Of a DNA stretch of 54,001 bases, positions 26,168 to 35,758 are shown piece after piece. Under the pieces are notes generated by a model. It worked only from the letters and a program-made list of their open reading frames with translations. It did not search any database and was not told the DNA's origin. Numbering within the stretch: the first letter of the stretch is position 1; each line of letters begins with the position of its first letter. The stretch lies in assembly GCA_023255875.1 (NCBI GenBank), contig JAGDVY010000013.1:1-54001 (forward strand), written 5' to 3'. This DNA comes from Hydrogenobacter sp. (GTDB lineage: Bacteria > Aquificota > Aquificia > Aquificales > Aquificaceae). Position numbers and translations under genes: made by a program.

Positions 26168-27354
26168 GTCTTATCACCTCCTCTGGTTTTGTACCAACCC
26201 CACTCTATGATGGATATTATGGGCAAAGATAAGAAGAAGGAAAATAGTCCAGCAGTAAAAACTAGACCTAACATGGCGTTGGTGGGTGTGGGAGGCATGG
26301 CACCCAAAATGGTCAAAGCCATTGAGGATATAACTAAAACTATGTACATAGCGAAAAATAGGGATCTTCTCCTTGCGCTCTTATAAGGAGAGAAATCCAA
26401 GAAGGGAAGTAGCAGTAGTAATAGCAAGATTAGGCTAAAAGCAACAAAACCGAGAAACTTATTAGGTATGGACCTAAATACAGTATAGAAAGCTAAAAGA
26501 TACCATTCAGGAGCTATATGAGGAGGAGTTTTGAAGGGGTCTGCAGGTTCAAAGTTATCAGGTGGTAAGAAGTGATGCATGTAGAAGAACACAAAGAAGA
26601 AGAAGACTGCCAAGTATCCCATTACGTAAGCAGCCTCTTTCAGCGTCATGTAAGGATGGAAAGGAACTCCTTCCTTCTTTTTATCTATCTCTATACCTTC
26701 TGGATTGGATATACCTGCAGCCCTAACAAGGTAGAGGTGAAGGCTTACAAGGCCCAAGAGTATAAGAGGTAAGAGCCATATGTGAAGTCCGAAAAACCTT
26801 CCGAGGGTTATCTGCCCAAGCTCGTACCCACCTTTCATCCAAACGGATATGGCTTCACCCAAAGGTCCTGGAATGGATGTGGGTATTTCTGTGGTAACTA
26901 CCATACCCCAATAGGATAGCTGTCCCCAAGGTAATAGGTAGCCAGAAAGAGCGGTCATCAAGAGGACAAAGAAGATAAGCCAACCCACTATCCAGGTGAG
27001 TTCTCTCGGCTTTTTGTAAGCGTTATAGTAAATGCCTGTAAACATGTGTAGATAAACGATAGCTAAAAAGAAGTTCGCTCCTGCTGCGTGAACGTGTCTT
27101 ATTAGCCACATAAAAGGCACTTCTTTCATGATGGTGTAATTGACACTGTCAAAGGCGGTTTGAACATTAGGTTGGTAATACATGGTGAGGAATATGCCAG
27201 AGATGATCTGTATGGCAAAGGCTACAAGAGCCATAACTCCAAAAGCATAAGGGAAGGTTAAGTTTTTGGGCACCTTGTAATCAACCATTTGGGAACGCCA
27301 AAGATCGCTTAAATGTGTTCTCTCATCTATCCACTTTCCTATCCTTCCCAACAT
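26164..27354 (-). CDS. petB: Cytochrome b of the bc1 complex
   Basis: A 396-residue, eight-helix quinol oxidase subunit. Haem ligands lie in 'IRHVHAAGANFFLAIVYLHMFTG' and 'GLHIWLLPLILLGLVSLHLY'; the Qo-site 'APEWY' motif (PEWY) is intact. The ATG at 27354 is chosen because AAGGAGGT lies at the right distance (27363-27370); an in-frame start at 27399 would overlap the Rieske gene. It forms the core of complex III, oxidising the menaquinol or ubiquinol made by sulfide:quinone oxidoreductase, which is encoded divergently. Confidence 0.95.
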   Translation of the reverse strand: MLGRIGKWIDERTHLSDLWRSQMVDYKVPKNLTFPYAFGVMALVAFAIQIISGIFLTMYYQPNVQTAFDSVNYTIMKEVPFMWLIRHVHAAGANFFLAIVYLHMFTGIYYNAYKKPRELTWIVGWLIFFVLLMTALSGYLLPWGQLSYWGMVVTTEIPTSIPGPLGEAISVWMKGGYELGQITLGRFFGLHIWLLPLILLGLVSLHLYLVRAAGISNPEGIEIDKKKEGVPFHPYMTLKEAAYVMGYLAVFFFFVFFYMHHFLPPDNFEPADPFKTPPHIAPEWYLLAFYTVFRSIPNKFLGFVAFSLILLLLLLLPFLDFSPYKSARRRSLFFAMYIVLVISSMALTILGAMPPTPTNAMLGLVFTAGLFSFFLSLPIISIIEWGWYKTRGGDKT

Positions 27355-27367
27355 AGTCTCAACCTCC

Positions 27368-27886
27368 TTAAGTTTGTTCTTTAACAAAACCTGGCTCACC
27401 GATAATTAGCTTGTTTCCTTGGAGGCTTTGAGGTGGTATGTATAAGGGTCTTGGTGGAGGACCAGCTATGTTATCACCCCACGGTGAGTAGAAACCACCG
27501 TGGCAAGGACAGTGAAAGACAGGATACTTATACTCCGCTTCTCCTTGTGGCTTCCAGAGAGGTACACAACCAAGGTGTGTACAAACTGCTATAAGAGCGT
27601 AAGCGTTGTGTCCCTCAAGAAGCTTTCTGTTGTCATTCTCTTTAGTGGTGCCATTCCACTGAAAGTTTGCTGGCAGACGCACCACAAAGACGGGTTTGCC
27701 CTTCCAAGAGACAACCCTTACATTACCCTCTGGTATCTGGGATATGTCTACTTCTACCTTTGCAGATGCTAAAGATGCAGCACTGGGAGCGAGGGTCTTT
27801 ATTATGGGATAAAGTACTCCCGCAACCCCAACAACTCCCAGCCCACCTATGGCAAGACCAATTACGTCTCTCCTTGAGGCTTCCAT
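27368..27886 (-). CDS. petA: Rieske iron-sulfur protein of the bc1 complex
   Basis: A 172-residue Rieske protein. The N-terminal twin-arginine signal/anchor 'SRRDVIGLAIGGLGVVGVAG' is followed by the [2Fe-2S] ligands Cys-x-His-x2-Cys ('CTHLGC') and Cys-x2-His ('CPCHGG'). The anchor stays as the single transmembrane helix. It is first in the petABC operon. A GGAGG ribosome-binding site lies just upstream of the ATG at 27886. It is divergent from sqr across a 166-bp AT-rich gap. Confidence 0.95.
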   Translation of the reverse strand: MEASRRDVIGLAIGGLGVVGVAGVLYPIIKTLAPSAASLASAKVEVDISQIPEGNVRVVSWKGKPVFVVRLPANFQWNGTTKENDNRKLLEGHNAYALIAVCTHLGCVPLWKPQGEAEYKYPVFHCPCHGGFYSPWGDNIAGPPPRPLYIPPQSLQGNKLIIGEPGFVKEQT

Positions 27887-28052
27887 AGTACTACCTCCTC
27901 TAACGGTATCATAACAAATTAATTATATTACTAATACGGCAAAAAGTGATAAATAAAAAGAACTTTTACTAGCTTTTATTTACCTTTTATTATTGTGAAA
28001 AAGTGTTATATAATTATAAGCTGTCTTTATTAAGCTCTTAGGAGGTTGAATT

Positions 28053-29345
28053 ATGAGCAAGCACGTAGTAATATTAGGCGGTGGAGTAGGAGGTATAGCT
28101 ACAGCGTATAACCTTAGAAAGCTGGATAAGAATCTGCGGATCACTATCGTCTCCGGCAGACCTTACTTTGGCTTTACACCTGCTTACCCCCACTTGGCAC
28201 TGGGTTGGAGAAGGTTTGAGGATATTAGTGTACCCTTGGCTGATATCCTTCCAAAGCACGGTATAGAGTTTATCAATGAGAATGGTGAGAGTATAGACCC
28301 TGATGCAAACAAGGTAAAAACTACAGGTGGTAAAGAAATACACTATGACTATCTTGTGATAGCTACAGGTCCCAAGCTTGTCTTTGGTGCGGAAGGTCAG
28401 GAGCAGTATTCCACCTCTGTATGTACTGCGGAACACGCTATGGAACTCAACGAAAAGCTTGAAGCTTTTTACAAAGACCCAGGACCAGTAGTAGTGGGTG
28501 CTATACCCGGAGTTAGCTGTTTTGGTCCTGCATACGAGTTTGCCTTTATGCTTCATTACGAACTAAAGAAGAGAGGACTGAGGCCCAAAGTGCCTATAAC
28601 ATACATTACCTCTGAACCTTATGTAGGACACATGGGCTTGGGTGGTGTAGGACCTTCTCGTAGGTTAATGGAAGATATTATGGAAGAAAGAAGCATAAAT
28701 TACATAGCCAATGTCAAGATAACCAAGGTAGAACCTGATAAGGTGATCTACGAAGACCTTGAAGGAAGGACTTACGAAGCTCCTTGTAAGCTCTCTATGA
28801 TTATGCCAAGGTTTATGGGACCAGAGGTGGTTGCATCTGCGGGAGATAAAGTGGCAAACCCTGCCAACAAGATGGTCATAGTGAATAAGTGTTTCCAAAA
28901 TCCCACATACAAAAATATATTTGGTGTAGGAGTAGTAACTGCCATACCACCAGTGGAGCAAACACCTATACCCACAGGAGTACCAAAGACAGGTATGATG
29001 ATAGAGCAAATGGCTTTAGCGGTTGCCCACAACATAGTAAATGACATAAGGAACTCAGCGGACAGATACGCACCAGAGCTTTCCGCCATATGCGTAGCGG
29101 ATATGGGTGGTGACGCTATAGGGTTTTACGCATCTCCTGTTATTCCGCCAAGGTCTACTGTAAAGTACAAAAAGGCTGTATGGATGCACTGGCTCAAATC
29201 CGCTTTTGAGAAGTACTTTATGTGGAAGGTAAAGACCGGAGACGTGTCACCCTTCTTTGAGGAAAAAACACTTAGTCTGCTTTTTGGCACACATCCTATA
29301 CACATTTGCAAGGACTGTGCAGGCTCTCCTGGTTCTGCCTGTTAA
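28053..29345 (+). CDS. sqr: Sulfide:quinone oxidoreductase (Aquifex-type)
   Basis: A 430-residue membrane-associated flavoprotein oxidising sulfide and reducing quinone. The FAD motif is 'VVILGGGVGGIATAYNL'. The three catalytic cysteines fall at residues 124, 156 and 347, the same numbers as in the crystallised Aquifex aeolicus enzyme as I recall them. The C-terminus ends 'CKDCAGSPGSAC', part of the membrane-anchoring region. An AGGAGG site precedes the ATG. It is divergent from the bc1 operon. The upstream gap holds a TATAAT at about 28011 but no clear -35. Confidence 0.96.
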   Translation: MSKHVVILGGGVGGIATAYNLRKLDKNLRITIVSGRPYFGFTPAYPHLALGWRRFEDISVPLADILPKHGIEFINENGESIDPDANKVKTTGGKEIHYDYLVIATGPKLVFGAEGQEQYSTSVCTAEHAMELNEKLEAFYKDPGPVVVGAIPGVSCFGPAYEFAFMLHYELKKRGLRPKVPITYITSEPYVGHMGLGGVGPSRRLMEDIMEERSINYIANVKITKVEPDKVIYEDLEGRTYEAPCKLSMIMPRFMGPEVVASAGDKVANPANKMVIVNKCFQNPTYKNIFGVGVVTAIPPVEQTPIPTGVPKTGMMIEQMALAVAHNIVNDIRNSADRYAPELSAICVADMGGDAIGFYASPVIPPRSTVKYKKAVWMHWLKSAFEKYFMWKVKTGDVSPFFEEKTLSLLFGTHPIHICKDCAGSPGSAC

Positions 29346-31609
29346 TCTCTGCTCAAATAAACTATGGAGGCGCCCGCGCCTCCTTCTTTTGGATAACCTT
29401 CCCTGTGGAAAACTACAAGATCAGAAGAAGAAAGGAACTCCTCAACAGTCTTTTTGAGTACTCCATGTCCGTGTATAACTTTTACGCTCTTTATACCCAT
29501 CTTGTGCGCTTCTTCCAAAAATAGCTCCAACTTCCGAAGCGCTTCATCTACAGACATACCTATAAGGTTTATCTCCGAAGGACGCCCCTTCCTTATTTCA
29601 AAACTTGCAAAACTTTCCTCTTCCCTCTTTGGGGGTGGTTCCGTTTTTTTGAGATCCTTTAGACTAACCCAAGCTTTTACACCACCAAAAGACACATTTG
29701 CTTTATCCTCTTTGATCTCCAAGACCCTTCCCTTTGAACCCATAAGCTCTACCCAGTCTCCTACCTTTATCTCTTCCTTTCTTAGCTTGCTTTCTATCTC
29801 CTTTGTCTTTTCCTTCACAAACTCCCTGAGTCTTTGTCTTTCCTTTGCACTCCTTAGGATCTCTTCACCTTCTTTCATAAGATTCTTGAGATATTCCTGC
29901 GCTTCTTTTAAAACACTTTCCCATCCTGTTTCTTTCTGTTTTTCGAGCTCATGAAGAAGTAGTTCCTGCTGTTTTTTGAGCTTTTCTAACTCTAACCTGT
30001 ACTGTTCAAGCTCTTTGAGCTTTTCCTGATACTCCTTTATATAGTTTTCCAAGTTTTCCCTTGCGGTGATGTACTCCTTAGAGCCTTCAGGCAGGTTCTC
30101 CTCCGCTATTTTTAGTATCTCATCTGGTATTCCGTAGCGCTTGGCTATCTCAAAAGCCATACTTTCACCTATGGTATTGTAGATTATGCTGTAGGTGGGT
30201 TCCAAGCTTTCCTTATTGAAGGACACGCTGGCTGGTACATAGTAATCAGAATTTATAGCGTAGAGCTTTATGGGTGTGTGATGGGTGGTAGCAAACACAT
30301 AAGCTCCTTTTTTGCGCAGATACTCCAAAAGTCCTATACCTAAGGCTGAACCTTCCAAAGGATCAGTGCCTGCTCCCAGCTCGTCAAGGAGCACCAAAGA
30401 CTTTTCATTCACCATAGGTAGAAAATCCACTATGTTGGATATGTGGGCAGAAAAGGTGGAAAGATTCTGTTCTACGCTTTGCTCATCACCTATGTCAGTG
30501 AATATATTTTCAAAAATGGGAAGTTGGCTATTTTCTTCCGCTGGTATTGGCAGGGCACACTGAAACATAAGAGCACAAAGTCCAAGAGTTTTAAGGGCAA
30601 CCGTTTTACCCCCTGTGTTGGGACCTGTCAAAAGTAAGCCTCTTTTCTGGGAAAGCACTATGTCTATGGGAACCACGTTCTCTTTTGAGAACACAAGTAT
30701 GGGATGTCTAACAGACCTGAGTTCTATCCTATCACCTATCCTTATTAGCTTACTACCTGACAATTGGGCAAACTTGGCTACAGCCTTCAGAAAATCCACC
30801 TTTAAAAGAGTTAAAAAGGCATCTTGTAATCTGCTGGCATGCTCTCCTATGTAGGAGGTAATCTTTCTTAGTATTCTCTTTACCTCATCTTCTTCCTCAC
30901 TCCTTAAAGTTATGAGCTGATTGTTTAACTCTACTACATTATGAGGTTCTATATATGTAGTAAAACCTGACGAAGATGTTCCATGGACTATGCCTATAAT
31001 CTTCTTGGCTTCTGTGGTTTTTACAGGAAGCACATACCTATTGTTCTTGAAAGCCACAAATCTATCGGAAAATATGCTGTTTGCATCTGGTCTCAAAAGC
31101 AAGCTCTCAAGTCTTTTCATAACCTCCTTCTCTAAACTTCTGATCCTCTGCCTTATCCTGCTTAGCTCTTCGCTTGCTGAATCCTTTATAAATCCCCTTG
31201 GATCTATTGAAGACTCTATAACACTCTCTAAACTTGAAAAAAGATGCAGATTTTTAACTAAGGCTTGAAGGTTTGGATACTCACCTACATGACTTCCAAG
31301 GGCTTTCCTTACCTCTCTTATGAGCTTCATAACCTTTAAAAGGGAGAGCACCTCCTCCACACTCAAGAGGGCATCTTTTATAGAGGATCTCTTTATGAGC
31401 TCTTCCACATCATCAAAAGGATAGATGGGTACGCTTTCCTCTACTTTTATAAAGTCTCGAGTGATGTTTATCTCACTTCTTAGATGTTCTGGGTCTTTTA
31501 TGGGTCTTATCTTATCTACGAATCTTTCTGTAGCTTTGGAATGTACAAACTCCTTTATTTTCTCTAATATCTTAAAAAACTCTAACCTTTCTAGATCCCT
31601 TTCCCTCAT
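29342..31609 (-). CDS. mutS2: Endonuclease MutS2
   Basis: A 755-residue MutS-family ATPase without a mismatch-recognition domain. A helical core/lever region (about 1-310) is followed by the ATPase with Walker A 'GPNTGGKTVALKTLG', 'VLLDELGAGTDPLEGSAL' (Walker B), a coiled-coil (about 515-600), and a C-terminal Smr nuclease domain with 'VIHGHGVLKKTVEEFL'. It suppresses recombination or, in ribosome collisions, splits stalled ribosomes, depending on species. Its last codons contain a perfect hairpin that serves as terminator for sqr. Stop codons of mutS2 and sqr overlap (TTAA). It is last in gmk-lon-rpsU-mutS2. Confidence 0.95.
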   Translation of the reverse strand: MRERDLERLEFFKILEKIKEFVHSKATERFVDKIRPIKDPEHLRSEINITRDFIKVEESVPIYPFDDVEELIKRSSIKDALLSVEEVLSLLKVMKLIREVRKALGSHVGEYPNLQALVKNLHLFSSLESVIESSIDPRGFIKDSASEELSRIRQRIRSLEKEVMKRLESLLLRPDANSIFSDRFVAFKNNRYVLPVKTTEAKKIIGIVHGTSSSGFTTYIEPHNVVELNNQLITLRSEEEDEVKRILRKITSYIGEHASRLQDAFLTLLKVDFLKAVAKFAQLSGSKLIRIGDRIELRSVRHPILVFSKENVVPIDIVLSQKRGLLLTGPNTGGKTVALKTLGLCALMFQCALPIPAEENSQLPIFENIFTDIGDEQSVEQNLSTFSAHISNIVDFLPMVNEKSLVLLDELGAGTDPLEGSALGIGLLEYLRKKGAYVFATTHHTPIKLYAINSDYYVPASVSFNKESLEPTYSIIYNTIGESMAFEIAKRYGIPDEILKIAEENLPEGSKEYITARENLENYIKEYQEKLKELEQYRLELEKLKKQQELLLHELEKQKETGWESVLKEAQEYLKNLMKEGEEILRSAKERQRLREFVKEKTKEIESKLRKEEIKVGDWVELMGSKGRVLEIKEDKANVSFGGVKAWVSLKDLKKTEPPPKREEESFASFEIRKGRPSEINLIGMSVDEALRKLELFLEEAHKMGIKSVKVIHGHGVLKKTVEEFLSSSDLVVFHREGYPKEGGAGASIVYLSRD
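29366..29387 (+). terminator. Intrinsic terminator of sqr, inside mutS2 coding sequence
   Basis: A perfect 8-bp GC stem, GGAGGCGC-CC-GCGCCTCC (29366-29383), is followed by TTCTTTT. It lies 20 bp after the sqr stop codon. The same bases encode Gly-Gly-Ala-Gly-Ala-Ser in the conserved end of the MutS2 Smr domain on the other strand, so a protein motif and a terminator share one sequence. Confidence 0.7.
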
Positions 31610-31627
31610 TCAGAAAGGAATGATCAG

Positions 31628-31828
31628 TTACAAAAGGTTCTTCTTCTTCAGAGCTTTGAGCAGTCTTTTTCTAGCTGCTCTCTCCTTTCTCTTTCTTTTT
31701 TCGCTAGGCTTTTCGTAAAACTGCCTTCTTTTTACCTCTGTAAGTATGCCCTCTTTCTCCACTATCCTTTTGAACTTTTTTAGCACCTTCTCAAAAGGTT
31801 CGTTTTCACCAACTTCCACTATAGCCAA
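31628..31828 (-). CDS. rpsU: 30S ribosomal protein S21
   Basis: A 66-residue, very basic protein with the S21 signatures '[18 protein letters not shown]' and '[16 protein letters not shown]'. It binds near the anti-Shine-Dalgarno end of 16S rRNA. A strong AGGAGGT ribosome-binding site lies upstream of the ATG at 31828. It sits between lon and mutS2 in the same operon, 22 bp after lon. Confidence 0.96.
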   Translation of the reverse strand: MAIVEVGENEPFEKVLKKFKRIVEKEGILTEVKRRQFYEKPSEKRKRKERAARKRLLKALKKKNLL

Positions 31829-31849
31829 CTAAATCACCTCCTTAAGTTA

Positions 31850-34231
31850 TTATACCGCATTTTGTTTTGTAAGTAAAGCAATATTAAACACCTCATCAAG
31901 ATTACTCACAAAGTGGAGAGTCATTTTGTCCCTTACATACTCAGGTAAATCCTCAAGCACTTCATCTTTGTTCTTTTCTGGGAGTATCACCTCGTATATG
32001 CCCGCCCTCTTTGCTGCAAGTATCTTTTCCTTTAGTCCTCCTACAGGAAGGACCCTACCACGCAAAGTTACCTCTCCTGTCATAGCCACATCCATCCTAA
32101 CAGGCCTTTGGGTAAACAAAGACACGAGCGCTGTAGCTATGGTTATACCAGCAGAAGGACCATCTTTGGGAACCGCACCTTCTGGCACATGAACATGTAC
32201 ATCAAAGTTAGAGAAAATATCAGGATCTATACCGTAATCTTCCGCTTTGGACTTTATGTAAGATAGCGCCGCTTGAGCGGACTCCTTCATGATATCACCC
32301 AAAGATCCTGTAAGTATCAAATTACCTTTGCCCTTGAACTTGGTAGCCTCTATGAGCATAATCTCTCCGCCTACTTCTGTCCAAGCAAGCCCCACCGCTA
32401 TACCTATCATGGGACGCTCTTCTTTTTCTATGTATCTTTTGGGCACTCCCAAGTAAGCTTTTACGTCCTGAGGGCTTACCTCAAAGGGTGGCTTTTCTCC
32501 TTTGAGCTTTTTGAGAGCTAACTTTCTGAGAATGCTTCCCAGATACCTCTGTAGGTTCCTAACTCCTGATTCTCTGGTGTAGCCCCTTATGACCTCAAGT
32601 ATGGCACTATCTTGGAATATCACTTCCCCTTCTTTGAAGCCGTGGTGTGGTAAAAGCTTGGGTAATAAATGTTGTTTTGCTATAAACACTTTCTCCTCTT
32701 CTGAGTATCCTGCTAAGTTTATAACTTCCATCCTATCCAGCAGAGGTCTTGGAATAGTGTCTATCCTGTTAGCGGTACATATGAAGAAGACGTCTGAAAG
32801 GTCAAAAGGCATACCTATGTAGAGATCCACAAAGCTCTTGTTTTGTTCTGGATCAAGCACCTCCAAGAGAGCTGCTGCAGGATCTCCTTGAAAAGATATG
32901 GATATCTTATCCACCTCATCCAAAACTATCAGAGGATTTTTTGTACCTACTTGTTTTATTGCCTGTATAATTCTGCCAGGCATAGCACCCACATATGTCC
33001 TCCTGTGTCCCCTTATCTCCGCTTCATCTCTTATGCCTCCCAAAGAGATCCTAACAAACTTTCTACCTAAAGATTCCGCTATGGACTTTCCTAAGGAAGT
33101 TTTACCCACACCAGGAGGACCTACAAAGCACAAAATCTGAACTTCTGACTTCTTACCCTTTGTAAGTTTTTTAACCGCCAAGTATTCTATGATCCTCTCT
33201 TTTACCTTCTCAAGGTTGTAGTGGTCTCTGTCTAATATGAGTTTTGCCTTTTCAAGATCGTACCTATCTCTTGTCTTTTTATTCCAAGGTAAATCTAATA
33301 CCCAATCAAGCCATGTCCTTAAAACTCCCGCTTCTGCAGAATCAGGATGAAGTCTTTCTAACCTATTTATCTGCTTTTCTATCTCTGCCTTTACAGACTT
33401 TTCAAGCTTCAATCCAGAGAGTTTTTTTCTGTACTCCTCTATCTCCGCCTTTCTCTCATCACCTTCTCCTAACTCCTCTTGTATAGCTTTGAGCTGTTGT
33501 CTGAGAAAATATTCTCTTTGTTCTTTTTCCATCCTCTCCCTTGCTATGTTTCTTATCTTGCTTTGCACCTCAAGTATTCCCACTTCGTTGAGTGCATACT
33601 GATGTACTATCCTTAGTCTTTCCCTTGGATCTATGGTTTCAAGTATTACCTGTGCCTCTTTGGACTTTATGTCAAGAATGGACGCGGTTAGGTCTGCGAG
33701 TTTTCCGGGATCTTCCATATCCTTTATAAGCATAAGAAGGTCGGGAATCACCTGCTTTCCTAAAGACACCGCTCTATCCAAAAGTTCTTTGAGTGAGCTC
33801 ATATAAGCCTTATCCTCTTTTGTGAGCTCTTCTGGAGGAATTTGTTGGTCCTCTATGGGTTCTACTAAGGACAGGTAGTAGCCCTCATCTTTCCTATAGC
33901 TTTTAAGTCTTGCTCTTTTTATGCCTTGTACCAATATCTTTAGTCTTCCCTCTTCTATGGGTGCGGTTCTGATAATATGGGCTATAGTTCCTATCTGGTA
34001 AAGGTCCTTTTCCTCTGGTTCTTCCGTGTCTCTGTCCTTTTGAAGCACAAGGAATATAAGTCTGTCTCTCCTTAGTGCCTCCTCTATGGCTCTTATGGAA
34101 AAACTCCTACCTACAAACAGAGGCACCACCATGGTGGGAAAGACCACAAGATCCCTCAAAGGCATGGTAGGAATCTCAAAACTTCCCTCTGGAATCTGTG
34201 GTATCTTTATAAACTCTTCCCCTATCATCAT
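31850..34231 (-). CDS. lon: ATP-dependent protease Lon
   Basis: A 793-residue LonA. The N-terminal substrate-binding LAN domain (about 20-210) is followed by the helical region, AAA+ module with Walker A '[13 protein letters not shown]' and Walker B '[11 protein letters not shown]', and C-terminal protease domain with the Ser-Lys dyad in '[14 protein letters not shown]' (Ser) and '[14 protein letters not shown]' (Lys). It degrades damaged and regulatory proteins. Its ATG overlaps the gmk stop by 4 bp. Length and motifs are normal. Confidence 0.96.
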   Translation of the reverse strand: MMIGEEFIKIPQIPEGSFEIPTMPLRDLVVFPTMVVPLFVGRSFSIRAIEEALRRDRLIFLVLQKDRDTEEPEEKDLYQIGTIAHIIRTAPIEEGRLKILVQGIKRARLKSYRKDEGYYLSLVEPIEDQQIPPEELTKEDKAYMSSLKELLDRAVSLGKQVIPDLLMLIKDMEDPGKLADLTASILDIKSKEAQVILETIDPRERLRIVHQYALNEVGILEVQSKIRNIARERMEKEQREYFLRQQLKAIQEELGEGDERKAEIEEYRKKLSGLKLEKSVKAEIEKQINRLERLHPDSAEAGVLRTWLDWVLDLPWNKKTRDRYDLEKAKLILDRDHYNLEKVKERIIEYLAVKKLTKGKKSEVQILCFVGPPGVGKTSLGKSIAESLGRKFVRISLGGIRDEAEIRGHRRTYVGAMPGRIIQAIKQVGTKNPLIVLDEVDKISISFQGDPAAALLEVLDPEQNKSFVDLYIGMPFDLSDVFFICTANRIDTIPRPLLDRMEVINLAGYSEEEKVFIAKQHLLPKLLPHHGFKEGEVIFQDSAILEVIRGYTRESGVRNLQRYLGSILRKLALKKLKGEKPPFEVSPQDVKAYLGVPKRYIEKEERPMIGIAVGLAWTEVGGEIMLIEATKFKGKGNLILTGSLGDIMKESAQAALSYIKSKAEDYGIDPDIFSNFDVHVHVPEGAVPKDGPSAGITIATALVSLFTQRPVRMDVAMTGEVTLRGRVLPVGGLKEKILAAKRAGIYEVILPEKNKDEVLEDLPEYVRDKMTLHFVSNLDEVFNIALLTKQNAV

Positions 34232-34881
34232 CTCTCCTCTAAGAAAATATCACATTCACCTTTTAGCATGATCTCTTTTATATTAGCATCTTTTATAAGG
34301 TTATCTATATTCTCAAAAAAATCCTCTTTTGTGTGCCTGTGTGCGTTTATTATGTTTTTGATGGCTTCCACCGCCTTATCAAGAAAATCATTTACCACTA
34401 TATAATCAAAGTGTCTAGCACAAGCTATCTCCATCTTCACTTTTTGTTCCCTTTCCAATAAGTTTTTATCCCTATAACCTCTTGTAATGAGCCTTCTTTT
34501 TAGCTCCTCAAGAGATGGAGGCAGGAGAAAGATAAGAATGCTTTCTGGAAATTTTTCCCTTATACTTTTTGCACCCTGCACGTCTATCACCAAAAGGGCA
34601 TCCTTGCCTTGGTTTAGAATTTTCTCTACCTGCTCTTTGGGAGTGCCATAATAGTTACCATACACAAGAGCATACTCAAGGAAAATGCCTCTCTTTATAC
34701 CTTCTTCAAACTCTTCTTTGGTCATGAATATGTAGTCCACACCCTCTATCTCTCCCTTTCTCTTCTGCCTTGTGGTAGCAGTTATGACCTTCTTTATGTT
34801 ATGAACTTCACTCACGAGCTTTTCCGCAACAGTAGTCTTACCCGTACCCGAAGGTGCAGAAAGCACAAATAAATGCCCCAT
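34228..34881 (-). CDS. gmk: Guanylate kinase
   Basis: A 217-residue enzyme phosphorylating GMP to GDP. It has a P-loop '[16 protein letters not shown]', '[17 protein letters not shown]' (GMP-binding) and '[14 protein letters not shown]'. I chose the ATG at 34881; a frame open from 34959 adds a hydrophobic stretch unrelated to the family and would cross an inverted repeat. It is first in the gmk-lon-rpsU-mutS2 operon. The left arm of a 25-bp inverted repeat lies 24 bp upstream. Confidence 0.94.
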   Translation of the reverse strand: MGHLFVLSAPSGTGKTTVAEKLVSEVHNIKKVITATTRQKRKGEIEGVDYIFMTKEEFEEGIKRGIFLEYALVYGNYYGTPKEQVEKILNQGKDALLVIDVQGAKSIREKFPESILIFLLPPSLEELKRRLITRGYRDKNLLEREQKVKMEIACARHFDYIVVNDFLDKAVEAIKNIINAHRHTKEDFFENIDNLIKDANIKEIMLKGECDIFLEER

Positions 34882-34904
34882 ATAAGAGATTTTAACAAAA
34901 GAAT

Positions 34905-35075
34905 AGAATTCTAAAGCTGTTTGAAAAATAGCAAAAAAGCTTTCCACAATAATACCCAAAACAAAAAGAGGACCTATTTTTAGAAGCTTTACTTATTTTT
35001 TGAGCTTTTGAGGTCTGTTTTTAGAAATCAAGTTCTGTCAATGCTATAGGATTTCTCAAACAGCCTTTAGAATTC
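34905..35075. repeat. 171-bp element bounded by a 24/25-bp inverted repeat
   Basis: The left arm (34906-34929, beginning GAATTCTAAAGCTGTTTGA) and the right arm (35051-35075, reverse complement GAATTCTAAAGGCTGTTTGA...) match over 25 positions, with one single-base insertion and one mismatch. About 121 bp of AT-rich non-coding sequence lies between them, including an imperfect direct repeat (GAGGACCTATTTTTAGAA / GAGGTCTGTTTTTAGAAA). It fills most of the gap between divergent gmk and the lipoprotein gene. A MITE-like element is possible; no clear target duplication is seen. The lipoprotein -35 hexamer starts right after the right arm. Confidence 0.65.
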
Positions 35076-35105
35076 TTGACTTTTTATTGAAGTGCGTTTT
35101 ATAAT
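35076..35105 (+). promoter_or_regulatory. Sigma-70-type promoter of the lipoprotein gene
   Basis: TTGACT at 35076-35081 and TATAAT at 35100-35105, with 18-bp spacing. This is one of the two best housekeeping promoter matches in the window. It lies 31 bp before the lipoprotein ATG, which has an AAAGGAGGT ribosome-binding site. The -35 starts immediately after the right arm of the inverted repeat. It probably also contributes to rplU-rpmA transcription. Confidence 0.75.
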
Positions 35106-35136
35106 TCTATATTAAAATTTTAAAGGAGGTAGCAAA

Positions 35137-35403
35137 ATGAGAAAGCTTATAGCTCTTGGTGTTCTTGGTGTAGCATTGCTTGCATCCTGCCAGAAGAAGG
35201 AACAACAGCCAGCAGAGCAACCAGCGCAACCCGCACAGCCAGCAGAACAGCAAGCACAACCTACACAACCTGCAGAACAGCAAGCACAACCTGCACAACC
35301 TGGACAGTCTTCTCAACCATCTGCTGAACAACAACAGCAGCAACAACAGCAACAACAACAAGAACAGCAACCTGCGCAATCTCCAGCTGGCGAGAAGAAG
35401 TAA
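35137..35403 (+). CDS. Small Gln/Pro-rich lipoprotein
   Basis: An 88-residue protein. Residues 1-18 form a lipoprotein signal ending in the lipobox 'LLASC', with the acylated Cys at about 18. The mature part is almost only Gln, Pro, Ala and Glu. It holds imperfect repeats 'PAEQ(Q)AQP(A/T)QP' and an 11-residue Gln run, encoded by mixed CAA/CAG codons, and ends 'AGEKK'. Such a sequence should be disordered and periplasmic or surface exposed. It has a strong promoter and ribosome-binding site, so it is likely abundant. No function can be assigned. The mixed codons speak against a recent slippage expansion. Confidence 0.82.
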   Translation: MRKLIALGVLGVALLASCQKKEQQPAEQPAQPAQPAEQQAQPTQPAEQQAQPAQPGQSSQPSAEQQQQQQQQQQQEQQPAQSPAGEKK

Positions 35404-35410
35404 GTTTGAT

Positions 35411-35440
35411 GGGGGGGAAAATCCCCCTCTAACTATTTTT
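35411..35440 (+). terminator. Hairpin between lipoprotein gene and rplU
   Basis: A GGGGG/CCCCC stem with an A-rich loop (35411-35427) is followed by a T-rich stretch ending TATTTTT. It lies between the lipoprotein stop and the rplU ribosome-binding site. It could partly terminate transcription, lowering readthrough into rplU-rpmA, or protect the lipoprotein mRNA 3' end. Confidence 0.5.
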
Positions 35441-35456
35441 ATAAAAGGAGGTACTT

Positions 35457-35756
35457 ATGTACGCTGTTATACAAACAGGTGGTAAACAGTACTTGGTAAA
35501 GGAAGGTGATCGTTTAAAGATAGAGACCATAAAGGCTTCTGAAGGAGAGCTTGTGGAGTTTGAACCCATTATGGTAAGAAAAGATGATGGAAGCATAGAA
35601 TTTTACAAAGGAAAGGTAGTTGCACAGGTATTAAGGAAAGGTAAACACAAGAAGGTTATAGTTTTCAAGTTCAGAGCTAAGAAAAACTACAAAAGGTGGA
35701 AAGGGCATAGACAGCCTTTTACTGAAATACTAATAAAAGAGATAAAGGAGGTTTAA
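35457..35756 (+). CDS. rplU: 50S ribosomal protein L21
   Basis: A 99-residue L21 with the standard start '[18 protein letters not shown]' and the basic end '[18 protein letters not shown]'. It is followed after 2 bp by rpmA, the usual arrangement. The family partner obg, often in the same operon, is instead 14 kb away in this window. An AAAGGAGG ribosome-binding site precedes the ATG. Confidence 0.97.
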   Translation: MYAVIQTGGKQYLVKEGDRLKIETIKASEGELVEFEPIMVRKDDGSIEFYKGKVVAQVLRKGKHKKVIVFKFRAKKNYKRWKGHRQPFTEILIKEIKEV

Positions 35757-35758
35757 GC

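Noticed and set aside
35107-35379. Minus-strand frame rich in Leu/Arg opposite the lipoprotein gene
   Set aside because: It is the complement of the CAA/CAG-rich repeat, which yields Leu runs; it has no ribosome-binding site and the plus-strand frame has a promoter, ribosome-binding site and lipobox.
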